Positions 33,143 through 43,600 of a DNA stretch of 64,000 bases are shown here, piece by piece. The DNA is taken from positions 1,771,111 to 1,835,110 of the forward strand of contig BCJC01000002.1 of assembly GCA_001600175.1 (NCBI GenBank), given 5' to 3'. The position numbers and the translations under genes are program-made. The DNA comes from Erythrobasidium yunnanense. Lineage: Eukaryota > Basidiomycota > Cystobasidiomycetes > Erythrobasidiales > Erythrobasidiaceae. The notes beneath the pieces are model-generated. The model was not told the DNA's origin. It did not search any database and saw only the letters and a program-made list of their open reading frames with translations. The number at the start of each line of letters is the position of its first letter. Positions within the stretch are counted from its first letter, which is position 1.

Positions 33143-34573
33143 CTACGATTTTCCGACAAGTCTCTTTGCAACGATGTCGACCCTTGGATAGTTCTCCACG
33201 AAGTTTCTGGCTGTTTTCCTGAGTATCCCTCCAGCATCTCGATAGGTAGCAGCATGTTTCATGTTACGAAGAAGCTTGCTTAGAATGGCGGCATCTTGCT
33301 GATCCCTAAAGTCTGCTTGCTGAAATTCTTGTAATTCGTTCTTCCCGTCGTACGTGGTGACTTGAAGGGATTTGCTATCTCTTCCTGATGCATTGAGTGG
33401 CAGTAAGTCCACTTTGACGATTCTTCGCTCGTTTGGAGGAATGTTGGCCGGTCCCTCTGTAACGCTGGCGATACCACCGTAGACCTCGTGCAAAAGATCT
33501 TTCTGCCGGCCACTGAACTGGGATTCTAGGAATGTGACGACATGATCCTCGTTCATGTTGAACTTCGGATTTTTCACAAGAGCCGCATAAGCCGAGTTGT
33601 ATTTGATTTTCGGATACTGCTTGATGAACGTTTGTACGATGTTGAGCGGAGAGGCTGCTCCGAGAACTTGCGCTCCTTCGGAAATTCGTTTCAGGGCGTA
33701 GAGGTCAGATTTGAAGGGCGCATCGAAGAAGCCGAAGTCTGAGATGCAAAAGTCTCTCTTTGCTGTCTTGAAGATCAATTCATGTCCGTAGGAAAACTGC
33801 CCAGTCTTCTTTGCCAATACGATGTCCAGAATTGGAACCCGTTTCTTCGGCTGCGCTCTGCCCCAAGCCGCCGATCCTTCTGGCCCAGAAGGCAGCTTCG
33901 CTCTCGAGGATTCTGTGCTGGAGTTGGAGTTGACGGAAGTGGCTGAAAGACTGCCGCTCGATAATTTACGTTTCGCAGGAGGGCTAGCCGGAGCGACTCT
34001 CGAGCCTGTTGCGGCGGAGACGCTAGTTGCAGGCTTTGGCCTCGGGATCTGGTCACCAAGGTGCGATTGCATGGGATTCGCCGGTCTCGGGGCCGTATTG
34101 CTAGCACGCCACTGCTTGCTAAGAACCAGAGTTGCATAATGGTCGTTGAATTTGACCTTCGTATACTTGTTGCGGAAATTCGTAACGCTGGCTAGCGGAG
34201 CAGATTGACCGGATGACTTGGCTGCCTGCAAGTCTCTCTCGAGTGCATACAGCTCGCGCTTGAACGGTTCATCGCCATAGCCAAAATCGAGTAAGCCAAA
34301 TGTCTTTTTGGCCGTAACTATCGCTAGCTCAGGATATGTTATGTGTGTAGGAAGGTTGGCTGGTCTTAGAGTGATACCGAGTATCGGAAGTCGCTGTTTG
34401 TTGGGCTGCGCTTTGCCCCAGTTCCAGGACGTTTCGGCACCCCAAGGTACTCTAGCACGCTGGGACGCTGTGCTAGAGTTACTTGAGGTAGACGAGCGGT
34501 TATCGTCGACTGATGATCGTCGTCTTGCAGGTGTCTCTCCAGAGGAAGCTTGGTTGGGCATGGCTGCGCTCAT
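33143..34573 (-). CDS. Orphan tandem family B, member with internal duplication
   Basis: An intronless frame of 476 residues; ATGs at residues 1 and 5 are both possible starts. Residues about 15-152 and 199-334 are two copies of one module. Each has a basic Ser-rich lead (ARRRSS / AKRKLSS), R-A-R/K-V/L-P-x-G, W-G-K/R-A-Q-P-x-K, LPILGITL / VPILDIVL, LLDFGYGDEPFKRELYALER / ISDFGFFDAPFKSDLYALKR, and NKYTKVKFNDHYATLV / KQYPKIKYNSAYAALV. The C-terminal block (LESQFSGRQKDLLHEVYGGI, VTTYDGKNELQEFQQADF, KRLVGKS) occurs once and matches the neighbour. Function unknown. The array is head to tail with the single-repeat member, 262 bases apart. Confidence 0.72.
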   Translation of the reverse strand: MSAAMPNQASSGETPARRRSSVDDNRSSTSSNSSTASQRARVPWGAETSWNWGKAQPNKQRLPILGITLRPANLPTHITYPELAIVTAKKTFGLLDFGYGDEPFKRELYALERDLQAAKSSGQSAPLASVTNFRNKYTKVKFNDHYATLVLSKQWRASNTAPRPANPMQSHLGDQIPRPKPATSVSAATGSRVAPASPPAKRKLSSGSLSATSVNSNSSTESSRAKLPSGPEGSAAWGRAQPKKRVPILDIVLAKKTGQFSYGHELIFKTAKRDFCISDFGFFDAPFKSDLYALKRISEGAQVLGAASPLNIVQTFIKQYPKIKYNSAYAALVKNPKFNMNEDHVVTFLESQFSGRQKDLLHEVYGGIASVTEGPANIPPNERRIVKVDLLPLNASGRDSKSLQVTTYDGKNELQEFQQADFRDQQDAAILSKLLRNMKHAATYRDAGGILRKTARNFVENYPRVDIVAKRLVGKS

Positions 34574-34742
34574 TTTGCTTGTCCAAGTACTGTGGCTTTG
34601 CTTGTTGCAGACTCTGCTGGTATCTTAAGTGTGCCTAAAAGCCAACCTGTCTTGCTCGGAGGCCGCTGCATAAGCCATAGCGAGCTTTCGTCCCCGTTCA
34701 AGGATCGCTTACCGTTCAAGGCGAGCATTAGCAAGGGAGTAA

Positions 34743-34868
34743 TCATTGCAAGGAAGGTGGGAATGTGAGAGGCGGGTGAAGGGGATTATTAGAAGGTACA
34801 GAGAGGCCAGTAAGAAAGTAGTTAGCGAAGGTCATGGCTCCCCATAGAAGAGTCTTTTCGAAGGCCAT
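34743..34868 (-). CDS. Possible small membrane protein (tentative)
   Basis: A 41-codon frame starts MAFEKTLLWGAMTFANYF, with one likely membrane helix. The same frame stays open upstream to an ATG at 34982, but that start would lie 35 bases from the divergent BSD2 start. A CTAAC...CTAATGACTGCAG sequence just upstream looks like branch site plus acceptor, so a spliced leader is possible. No homologue is recognised; tiny mitochondrial or ER membrane subunits often look like this. It may be spurious. Confidence 0.25.
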   Translation of the reverse strand: MAFEKTLLWGAMTFANYFLTGLSVPSNNPLHPPLTFPPSLQ

Positions 34869-35017
34869 CTTCAGAAAGTGTCGTCGTAGCTGCTGTCTGC
34901 TGCAGTCATTAGTGTTAGCTCCTTCAATCCATATTTTATCAACATCTTCAGTCCGAGTGAAGCCAAAGAGTATTTCCGACATCTTGGCAGCTCATCGACT
35001 AGCGTACTCCGTCTAGC

Positions 35018-36887
35018 ATGAGCTTTCTGCTGGGCCGGCGAGGCGCGAGCAGTAGCCAGCAAGAGCAAGGACGAGGAGTGCTGCTATACGATGCAGAAAC
35101 GTCAGAAACAAACAGGCGAAACAGCGACGAGGACGACGAGCTCGAAGCGGCCTTTGGGGACGGCGACGAAGCTGAGGATGATACGCGGCAACGATACCTA
35201 CATAGCAGAGATATCAGCGGGAGATCAGATCCAGACGATTCAACGAGGCATGAAGAGCAGCAGCTGCTGAGCCCGACGCTGGACGACGACGCTTTGGCTG
35301 GCGGGAGTGCTGCGCAGATCCCTCGGGCAGCTTTGCGCAGGCAAGATAGCTCTAATACTACATACAGCAATCCTGGTGGATATGACTTCGAACGAGACCC
35401 TTACGAGCGCAGTCGAACGATCTTGCCGTCCACCTCACCGCCGCTCGGTGACAACAGTACCTCGAGCAGTACAACGAGGCGCAATACAAGTCGCAACAGT
35501 AGAGGTGCACCACTGCCAGTACGTGGTGCTGGAGGACTGCTGGCGACACTGCAGAATGCTCTCCCAGCGAGATTCAGGCGGTACGGCTTATTGAGCAACA
35601 ATGGGTCGACATCATCCGGACGGCGCAACGATGGTACAGCAGACCATGGAGACGATGAAGATGACGACAACGAAGCATGGATTCATGCGCCTGCGTCTAT
35701 GCCCGGTCTTTACGGCGGCGGAACTCGCAATGATGGAGTGTTCAGCAACATGAATGCAAAGCCGGGCGGGCGGTCGAACGACAGAGGAAGAAGAGATGTT
35801 GTTGGAGGAGACGACGATGCTCCAGAGAAGGAGATTCCTCCGGTAGGCTGTTCAGCTAATATACTACCTGACGTCGCAGCTGACGTGGGTATTTTGCGTT
35901 CGCAAGGCATACGAGATGGCTGTTCTCGACTCTGCACCTCCTTACTTTGATGCTACTGTGCATGCGCCTGGCACTGGTGGATATCTGTCTGCATTCGGAG
36001 GAGCTCCAGGCTCGGGTGGAATCGATGAAGTTCTGATAGAAGGCCTACCGCTGGGCAATATTTTCTCATTCTTCTGGTCACTTCTCGTCTCTATGTCCTT
36101 CCAGTTCCTTGGTTTCCTCCTCACGACAATGCTTTCTACATCTCACGCTGCGAAGAACGGATCTCGGGCCGGTCTTGGCATCACCCTCATCCAATACGGC
36201 CTTTTTATGCAGAACCACGAAGACGATCCCAGTCGAGAATATGTCATCGGAGGAGGATCACAAGCTGGCGATCAAGGTAAAGCTGAATGGGCATCATTTT
36301 GGGGCAATCCGGGCAGCAGCTCATCTTCTACTGCAGCAGCTTCTTCCCTAGCGGCTATAGGAACAGCAACTATGTCTACGCCTAGCAGAGCAATGGAAAC
36401 TGGCCTTCCTTCGATCATCGGCAATGCGAATATGACAGAGCCGGTTCTGATGGATGGGACGGCTGCGGTAAGCGGTGTCGCTGGAAGCTGGCTCAGTATG
36501 GCGCTTATGGTCGGAGGCTGGGTGAGTAGTAGCACCTTAGTTATATTGCGTTCGAGCCCGTGCTGACAAGTATCGTCATCTGGGATCTAGTTCCTCCTCG
36601 TATCCTCCATCACCGCCCAGATTAAAGCGATTCGATACGCAAAAGCACTTCGAGATGGCGGATCAAATAGTTCTGAGTCTTTAGCAGAAATGGGCGGGCC
36701 ACGAGCATGGCTTGCTCGACTTACAGGACAAGAGATCCGGCCTCAAGAACGCGTATGGGGCCTGCCTGCCCGGCGGGCACCTGATACTCCGCCTGCTACC
36801 ACTCTTTCGTCCTTCCCTTCCCGGCCTGCTATACCAGACAGCAGTCGACCCGTTTCCACTGCGGGCATAAGTTCTGCTTCGCGGTAG
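35018..36887 (+). CDS. BSD2: BSD2/Ndfip-family adaptor of Nedd4/Rsp5 ubiquitin ligases
   Basis: Three exons (35018-35842, 35907-36521, 36591-36887) encode 578 residues. The first 270 are acidic, Ser/Arg-rich and disordered, ending with DGVFSNMNAKPGG, a conserved BSD2 segment. A PPAY motif at about residues 274-277, then SAPPYFDATV, fits the PPxY that binds WW domains of Rsp5/Nedd4. Three hydrophobic segments follow: FSFFWSLLVSMSFQFLGFLL, then HAAKNGSRAGLGITLIQYG, then WLSMALMVGGWFLLVSSI. These are family hallmarks. Yeast Bsd2 sits in Golgi and endosomes and recruits Rsp5 to sort metal transporters and misfolded membrane proteins to the vacuole. Yeast Bsd2 is 321 residues; the extra length is the disordered N-terminus and tail. 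Confidence 0.85.
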
Positions 36888-37616
36888 TCCATCTAATGTA
36901 GACTTTGTCGTTATATTCCTCTTCGTGCCCCTGGTAGCAGTCCTCTCGTTCTAAGATATGTGCAATGTAGCTCGACACTTCTCGACTTGCGATATGCTCA
37001 TTTACGCGGAACGGCTTTGGGTCTATTCGTGGTCTTGTGACTCTGAAGCACTCCCACAGAGCTTGATCTTGCGTGCTGTTCTTGTAAAGCTATATATCTG
37101 CGTGCACCGTGGGGATCTGCATACCTTTGCAAGGCGATAAGCTGCCAACTTTAGCTTCGGTGCGCTGACTTTAGGCCGTTCAGGTTGCTGCTTTCTTCAA
37201 ACATTATTCGCTCAAGAAACGCAAGAAGCACATCGCAACAGCAAGAGTGAGCAATTGGGGCCGCTTGCTCTCGCCTGGCAGCCCGGCGCAACTACGCAAG
37301 TTTCGAGATCAAGCTAGCTTCAAGAACGCTGGGAGCTCAGCTCGAAGACGGCTTATTTGCGTCAAATAGCAAGCATACTATATAGCTGCATCGATTCTAT
37401 ACTTTCGCCGGCTGTTTGGAACCCAAGGGGACGTTTCTGAGGTGCAAGAGGATCCAAGAGATACGCTCGCAGCAGGAAACTTCAAGTCATCCTCGTCCGA
37501 GCAGCATCAGAAGAGGTCGATATCATACGCATACACCTGTAGAATATCCCGGCAAAGCTATCCCATGGGCTGCTAGACTAGACTGGCGATAGACGCCGGT
37601 ACCCCCGCAGCGCAGG
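36888..37616. other. Upstream region and leader of RIM15
   Basis: These 729 bases contain the BSD2 3' end and the RIM15 promoter and 5' leader. A short upstream ORF is annotated separately. No other coding frame is supported. Confidence 0.4.
37565..37576 (+). promoter_or_regulatory. Three-codon upstream ORF before RIM15
   Basis: ATG GGC TGC TAG, ending 40 bases before the RIM15 start codon. If the transcript begins upstream, scanning ribosomes meet this minimal ORF first, which could lower or gate translation of the kinase. The transcription start is unknown. Confidence 0.4.
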
Positions 37617-40600
37617 ATGGAGAATCAGGCAAGAACGTCGCGCTCAAGCAGCAATGTGAGCGCAGCTAGTAGTACAGAGTCTGTTCGTGCACAAGGTAGC
37701 ACTCCAGCCGGTCAGTTCTGGGCAATCCTAAATCCCCCTTCTGCGAGCATTTCGCTGATGTCCTGCAACGAACGCTGTCTCTTTTCTTCCTTGTTGTTCC
37801 TGCTTCGCACAACCAATTCATCACCACCCATAGCCGCAGCAACTTCCTCCACCCCCCCGAGCATCTCAAGTAGCAGCGAGACGACCTCATCAACCTCCAA
37901 TCGACAGAGAATCAGCAGCGCAAGCTCAAGGAGGTCCACTGGTCCATCCAGCTCGCTGCTGAGCAATGTCCTCAACTATGGCGAGGATGAAGAAGCGGAG
38001 ACTGCGGACCCGAGAGGCCCACCAGAGCAAGCACCCAGCAATTCAAGCTCAAACTCCTTAGAACAAAGAAATAGAACTATCAGCGACCCATCCAAGCCTT
38101 CTGGCCTCTCTCTATCTGCGAGAGCTATGGTCACCAGCCCAGACTCATACCGGTCATCAGGCAGTTCTGGTTCTGCATCGATACCTGGGCTCGCAAGCTC
38201 TTCAGGACCATCGATGACTTCCTTCCCAGCACAATCACCAGCCTCTCCGCCTCTCATGTCGAGAGAGGCTGCTGTGGCAGTTAATGCGGGACCTCAACCT
38301 ATTCCTATCGCAAGCTCGCAAGCCGGCTACACAGGCTCCAGTCCGCAGCAAACCTGTGTTCCCTCTCCTCCGGGAGCTATCAGTGTGCAATCTCTACCCA
38401 CCGTAGGCAGCCTGCCAAGCCCAGCTTCCGCGGCTGCTGTCAGGGTTTCGTCTACGCCTTTCCTTCCAAGTCCTCTAGCACAAGCCAGTCTTGCGCCAGG
38501 AGAAGAAGGCGACGATACTCTGGACTTTATCGGCTTAGATGACGATAGCTTCAGTACGAGAGAACACAGAGGCGGTGCGTCCCTCACGCAGTATCCAGAT
38601 CTACATGGTGCTCTTTACTGATATTGTGCGTGCTCAGAGTCCGGCTATGCAGGCATCTCTCTTGCCGGTCTGCGGAGATCTGCAAGTACTTCTTACAAGG
38701 GCAGCGCATCCAGGCGACGAATCAGCGTCACTTCACAGAGCTCCTCAGGGTCTGTCACAGGCAGTCCTCCCGCAGCTTCTGGCCTGCCTGCGTCAGGTAC
38801 GAGTATGACAGGACCTCCTAGCGGAAGAGGCGTTTCGGGAAGTATATCTGGCCAGCCTAGCGCAACTGGCATGCCAAGTCCTCTTAGAAGAGAAGCAAGT
38901 CTGCTGGGCCGTTCGAGAGACTACGTCTCTGGCACATCAGACCAGCTCTTGTCGCATGTAACACCGGCCGCTGTCAGGCCTGTATCTACAAGGCAGATCT
39001 CTGGGATGAGCTCTTCAAGCCTGACATCTAGTCTTTCTGGCTACTCAGACCAGTCTATGTCGTATCCAGGCGCCGCTCAAAGCACAGACATGACGCCTGC
39101 AAGCTCGCCTACGAAAGCCAAAGTCTCCCCAACGTCCTCATTATCGTCGAGACAGTCTGGTAGCTATCTTACCAATGTACGACCGGCTTCTACCTATCAG
39201 TTCCCTCCTCCAGGTGGTTCATCGCCTGCTGCTGGTAGCAGTATCCCTCCCGCTACTCTGCTATATGGTTCGCCGCCCAGGGCTAGTCCCTTGGCCACAT
39301 CTGCTTCTTCCCCCGGTCTAGAGTATCGCAACAGCGCATCGACTAGAACTGCTGGCTCAAGTGGCAGTCTCAGTCGAGGAACGCATGGACGGTCCGAGTC
39401 TCTATCAGGCGTCCTCGCTAGCTCTCAATCTGGCCACAGTACCTCCGCTACATCTCCAACTACTGCGCTGCGTACTTTCCCGTCTGCGCCTCCTCTGATT
39501 CCTGGTACTTCGCCTGCCTCGCCCTTCTCTTTACCACATCCGCAAACAGGCCAGAGTCCAAAAGGGGCCGAGCCTCTCATAGACTCCTCATTAGCACAGC
39601 CGCATTCGAGAAGCGGCTTGAGCCCTCCATCCTCATTAGTGTCCACCAAGCCGGATGGGTCACCGGCTCAGAGCGCTATTAAGTTACAGCGGGTTCCCAC
39701 AGCCGTCAGACTTGCCCAAGATCTGCATCCAACTATATCGCCATCAGACAAGAGGAGAAGTTCCGTTGATGCAGGAATGGCGACTTCGCTACCTAGAATA
39801 GGTGGTGCAGGTAAATTCGCATTTGCGGCTGGGCGAACGGGCAGCTCAAGCAGTACTGGTAATTCATCGGAAACCGAAGGCAGAGAGGACGACAATGATA
39901 GTCTGGCCGTTCCAGTGCCACCGACTCCGGCTGCGACTCGGCAGAATACGCCTTCTCCTGGTCACCCACCGCAAGCTTCGATGCTTGAGACAGATGATCG
40001 CCCAGAGGAACGCGGTAGACTACTTGCCAGCCCCTTCATGGCGTCCGGTGTCGGCGAGGAAGCAAGTACTGATCGTAACATCGACCAGATGCCTGAACCG
40101 GGACGCATGTCAACATCCTTCGATTCTCTGTCGCCATTCGCTCTTCCAGCTTCCAGCCTTTCACCATACGACAAAGGCCGAGCATCACCGCCCAACTCTC
40201 GCAACCAGTCTCAAAACCGTTCGCGAAGCAAAGGCTCGCCCTTGTTAAATCGTCTGTCCCCAAGAATGAATCAAGACCCGTTCGGGCAATCGTACAGCAC
40301 AAATTCGGCCATGCTCGGTACCAGCGCACCTGCTAATGGTACTGAAGCGATTTCGCCGCTGTCGTCCAGTTTTGCAAATTCAAAGCCTGTCGCGACAGCA
40401 TCATCGCCTGCAACGCTGAAGCGTGTTCGGACAATAGACAGCGCTGGATCAGACCAGAATAGGGCTCTATTAGAAACAGAAGCATCCTTGGCTTCCCTCA
40501 CGCTATCTGATCTTGGGAGAACCCTAACCAACGAGGCCATCTCGCCGTCTTCGTCGGGCTCCTTGGCTTCAGACCGAAAGAAGCTGTTCCGCACATCCAT

Positions 40601-43600
40601 GCTTCCGCCAGGAGCTAGTTCGCCCGCTACATCGAGCGATGACTACGCTCGGCACCTTCAGGAATCTCGCGCTTCGAAACTGCGGAAATGGGCTGGAACA
40701 CCGGCAGCAGGTATCGGTACTGACACAATTGCCGGCTCCGAGATATCTTCTGCCAAAAGCAAACGTAGAGCTGGCATTCCAGATTTTGCAGGATTCGGAT
40801 ACAGTGGTGGGCCATCTGGCGGCCGCGATATGCGGGATGAGCTGCTAGGCGACATAGGAGCGAGACCTGGAACTAGCGGGTCGCGAGAGATCGAATGGGT
40901 GGATTGGCTTGATGAGTACAAGAAAATGAAGGAAGCCAAGATACAGGCTGAGCAGGCTCGGAAAGAGTCTGCAAAAATGGATGAGACTATCGAAAATTCG
41001 CCTGAACTACAACTAGAGGCCGAAGATCAGGTTTCGGCCTCGTTGACTAACTCACCGCAAGGTAGGAGCGCTGAAGAGTTCGTAAGAAGGAACTCTAGAG
41101 ATAAAGGTAGGCCGCCTCCTCCTGATTCAGTGTAGTACGAGAGCTCAACAATATGCATAAACAGTGGCTTTTCCGTCTGGAAGTCCAGTGCGGGAGGAGA
41201 GCGAACACTTACAACCGAGTCAACAGCACAGGCGACGGCTCAGTGGCTCATCAGTAACAAGTCTGAGCTTCAAAGACTCCTTGAAAGGCCGTCGGTCGTC
41301 GCAAGACGCCTCATCGCCCATTCACAGTCAATCAGCTAGCGTGCCTCCGAAGCGGACTCTACCGACCAGAAGCGCCTCGTACGCTCCTTCATCGTCGGCA
41401 CAGGCTGATAATCCTGGGCAAGCTGCAAACGCTCCCATCGTTAAGAAGAAGAGGAATCTCGGAGCCAAAATCGACGCTTGGTGGTCGGCGGTAACGAAGA
41501 GCTTTGTGTCTGCACCGGCCAGCCCTGTTACGACCGAACCTCCTCCGCCTCGATCTATCGCTACAAATACCCGACGACCCGACGCTATGAAACGCGTGAC
41601 ATCAGACGTCAGCTCACTGGCGAAGCCTGCAGCGGCTGGAGCTCGTTTATCAGGAGACTTTAGCAGAATGCAGTTAGTACCCCCAAAGCCAGCACTTCGA
41701 CATGCATCCTCTACTTCAGATCTAACACTTGATAAGAGGCGTGACAGCAGCGGCCAATACACAGCAGGCGCATTGGCACCGGCTGCCAGTATTGACACGC
41801 GAGTCGATACGCCAGGTTCACAAGGGGGGACACAGTCAACGGTGTCCGACAAGGAGGAAAGGCTAGCGGGAAAAGGAGATCATAAGAGACGGAATCCTCA
41901 GCTGTCTCTTCGCCTGGACCCGAGATATAAGCCTGCGGGTACAGTACATAGGCTCAGCGACAAAGGATCTGATTCTTCCAGATCTTCACATTCTTCTAAT
42001 TCGGGCAGCGGTGGGCACGCACAAGCAAGCTTGTTCAAGGAACCCCGATTGCCTGGCAAAGCACAGCAGAGGAATCCTGAAGACACACCTAGTCTTACAC
42101 CCGGAGTAGGCGGGAAATCGCCTCTCTGGGCTCAGACGCCAGGTCTTGTGCCTGTCTCGCAGCACACAGCCATGAGAATGGGCAGATCCGCCTCGACCTC
42201 GAAATCCTTTGGACCACCTAAAACCGGGCCCACGTCTGCTACCTTAGCTCCCACATTTTCCATGTCCCATATAAGAGATCACATTAAACACCGACTTACC
42301 GGCGCGAAAGAAGCGTGCGACAAGGAACTACGCAAGATCATCAACGGCATTACACTTTATGTTGAGAACGAACTCGAGAATGAGCGTGCTTTCGTGGCGT
42401 CTGGCTTACAAAGTCGTCATGAGGAAGAAAGTGCTGCAGATATGACAGAGCACCGTGCGGTTTTCGAGAGCGATGCCGATAATGAAGATGGACAAGACAC
42501 GGATGCGGTGATGGGCCCAGCAGGGCCATACGAAGCGCCTGCTTTCCTGAGAAGGGATACTGATAGCTCGTCTTCGGCCGGTCCCTCTCAGCAGTCACGC
42601 CTCGGCAGTCCCAATACGACACTTCAGCAGCAGCGCTATCCCTCCACTTCCGGCCGTGGCCGTACCAGCGGAGGATCCTCGCCCAGACGCATCTCGCTGC
42701 TTCCTAGGCGTTACACTCCTTCGATGCCGGTCAAGCCGGCTGATTTAGCAGCACGACTAGAAGAGAGTCTCGAGCTCGATCGCGAAATGAGTATCCGACC
42801 AGTTTCAGAACACAGCTCACGATCACACTCCCGATCCCGCTCGCCGATGCAGGCCTTGAAAGGCGGATCTTCAAAGCAGCGGACCAGCTCAGCCGAATGG
42901 TACAATAACCATAGAACAGGGAGACATACTGAAGACGCAGATAAGCAACATTTCCTGAGCTCTTTGCAAAGTATGGTCTCCATCGCGCTGGAGATTCTGG
43001 AAACCTCTGTCGCAGATCTCACTGCAGATCCCTCCACCTGTGCAGAGCTCATCCGTAGGGTACAAAAGGTAGGAAAGCGGTGGGATGATCATCCAAATTG
43101 GCCTTTACGAGGCTGGTACGTTCAATTACTGCTAGCTGTAGCTGGTCTAAGCAGAGTCTCCGAATTCTGGGCGGAAGAACGCGGATTCTGGAATTTTGAA
43201 GATGAAAAGGAAGATAACTCTGCCGCCCCCATTACCTTTATAGCAAAGCCAGAATTAGAGGAGGATCTAAGTCAGCCGTCCACATCTGCGCGGTCTCGAG
43301 CTCCTAGTATTGCCAACTACATGAGTAAGACGGGCTCCCGGCACGACTCAGAAGCTATGCCTTCACCTCTGGGCATTGACCTTGGTACCCAGAGAATGAG
43401 CGAGGATTCACCAAACAGCACGAGAATATCAGTAACTCTACCGCCGAGCATTCCTCTACAGGAAGACCATCTGGTTAGCGAAGCCGAGGTTCTTCGGGAG
43501 GCCGTCGAAGAAGTACGCAACGCTACTATATTGATGGAATTACAATTAGATGGCGAGTCCTTCCAGTATCTCAGCCCTGTATGGACAGATGTGGTCGGGT

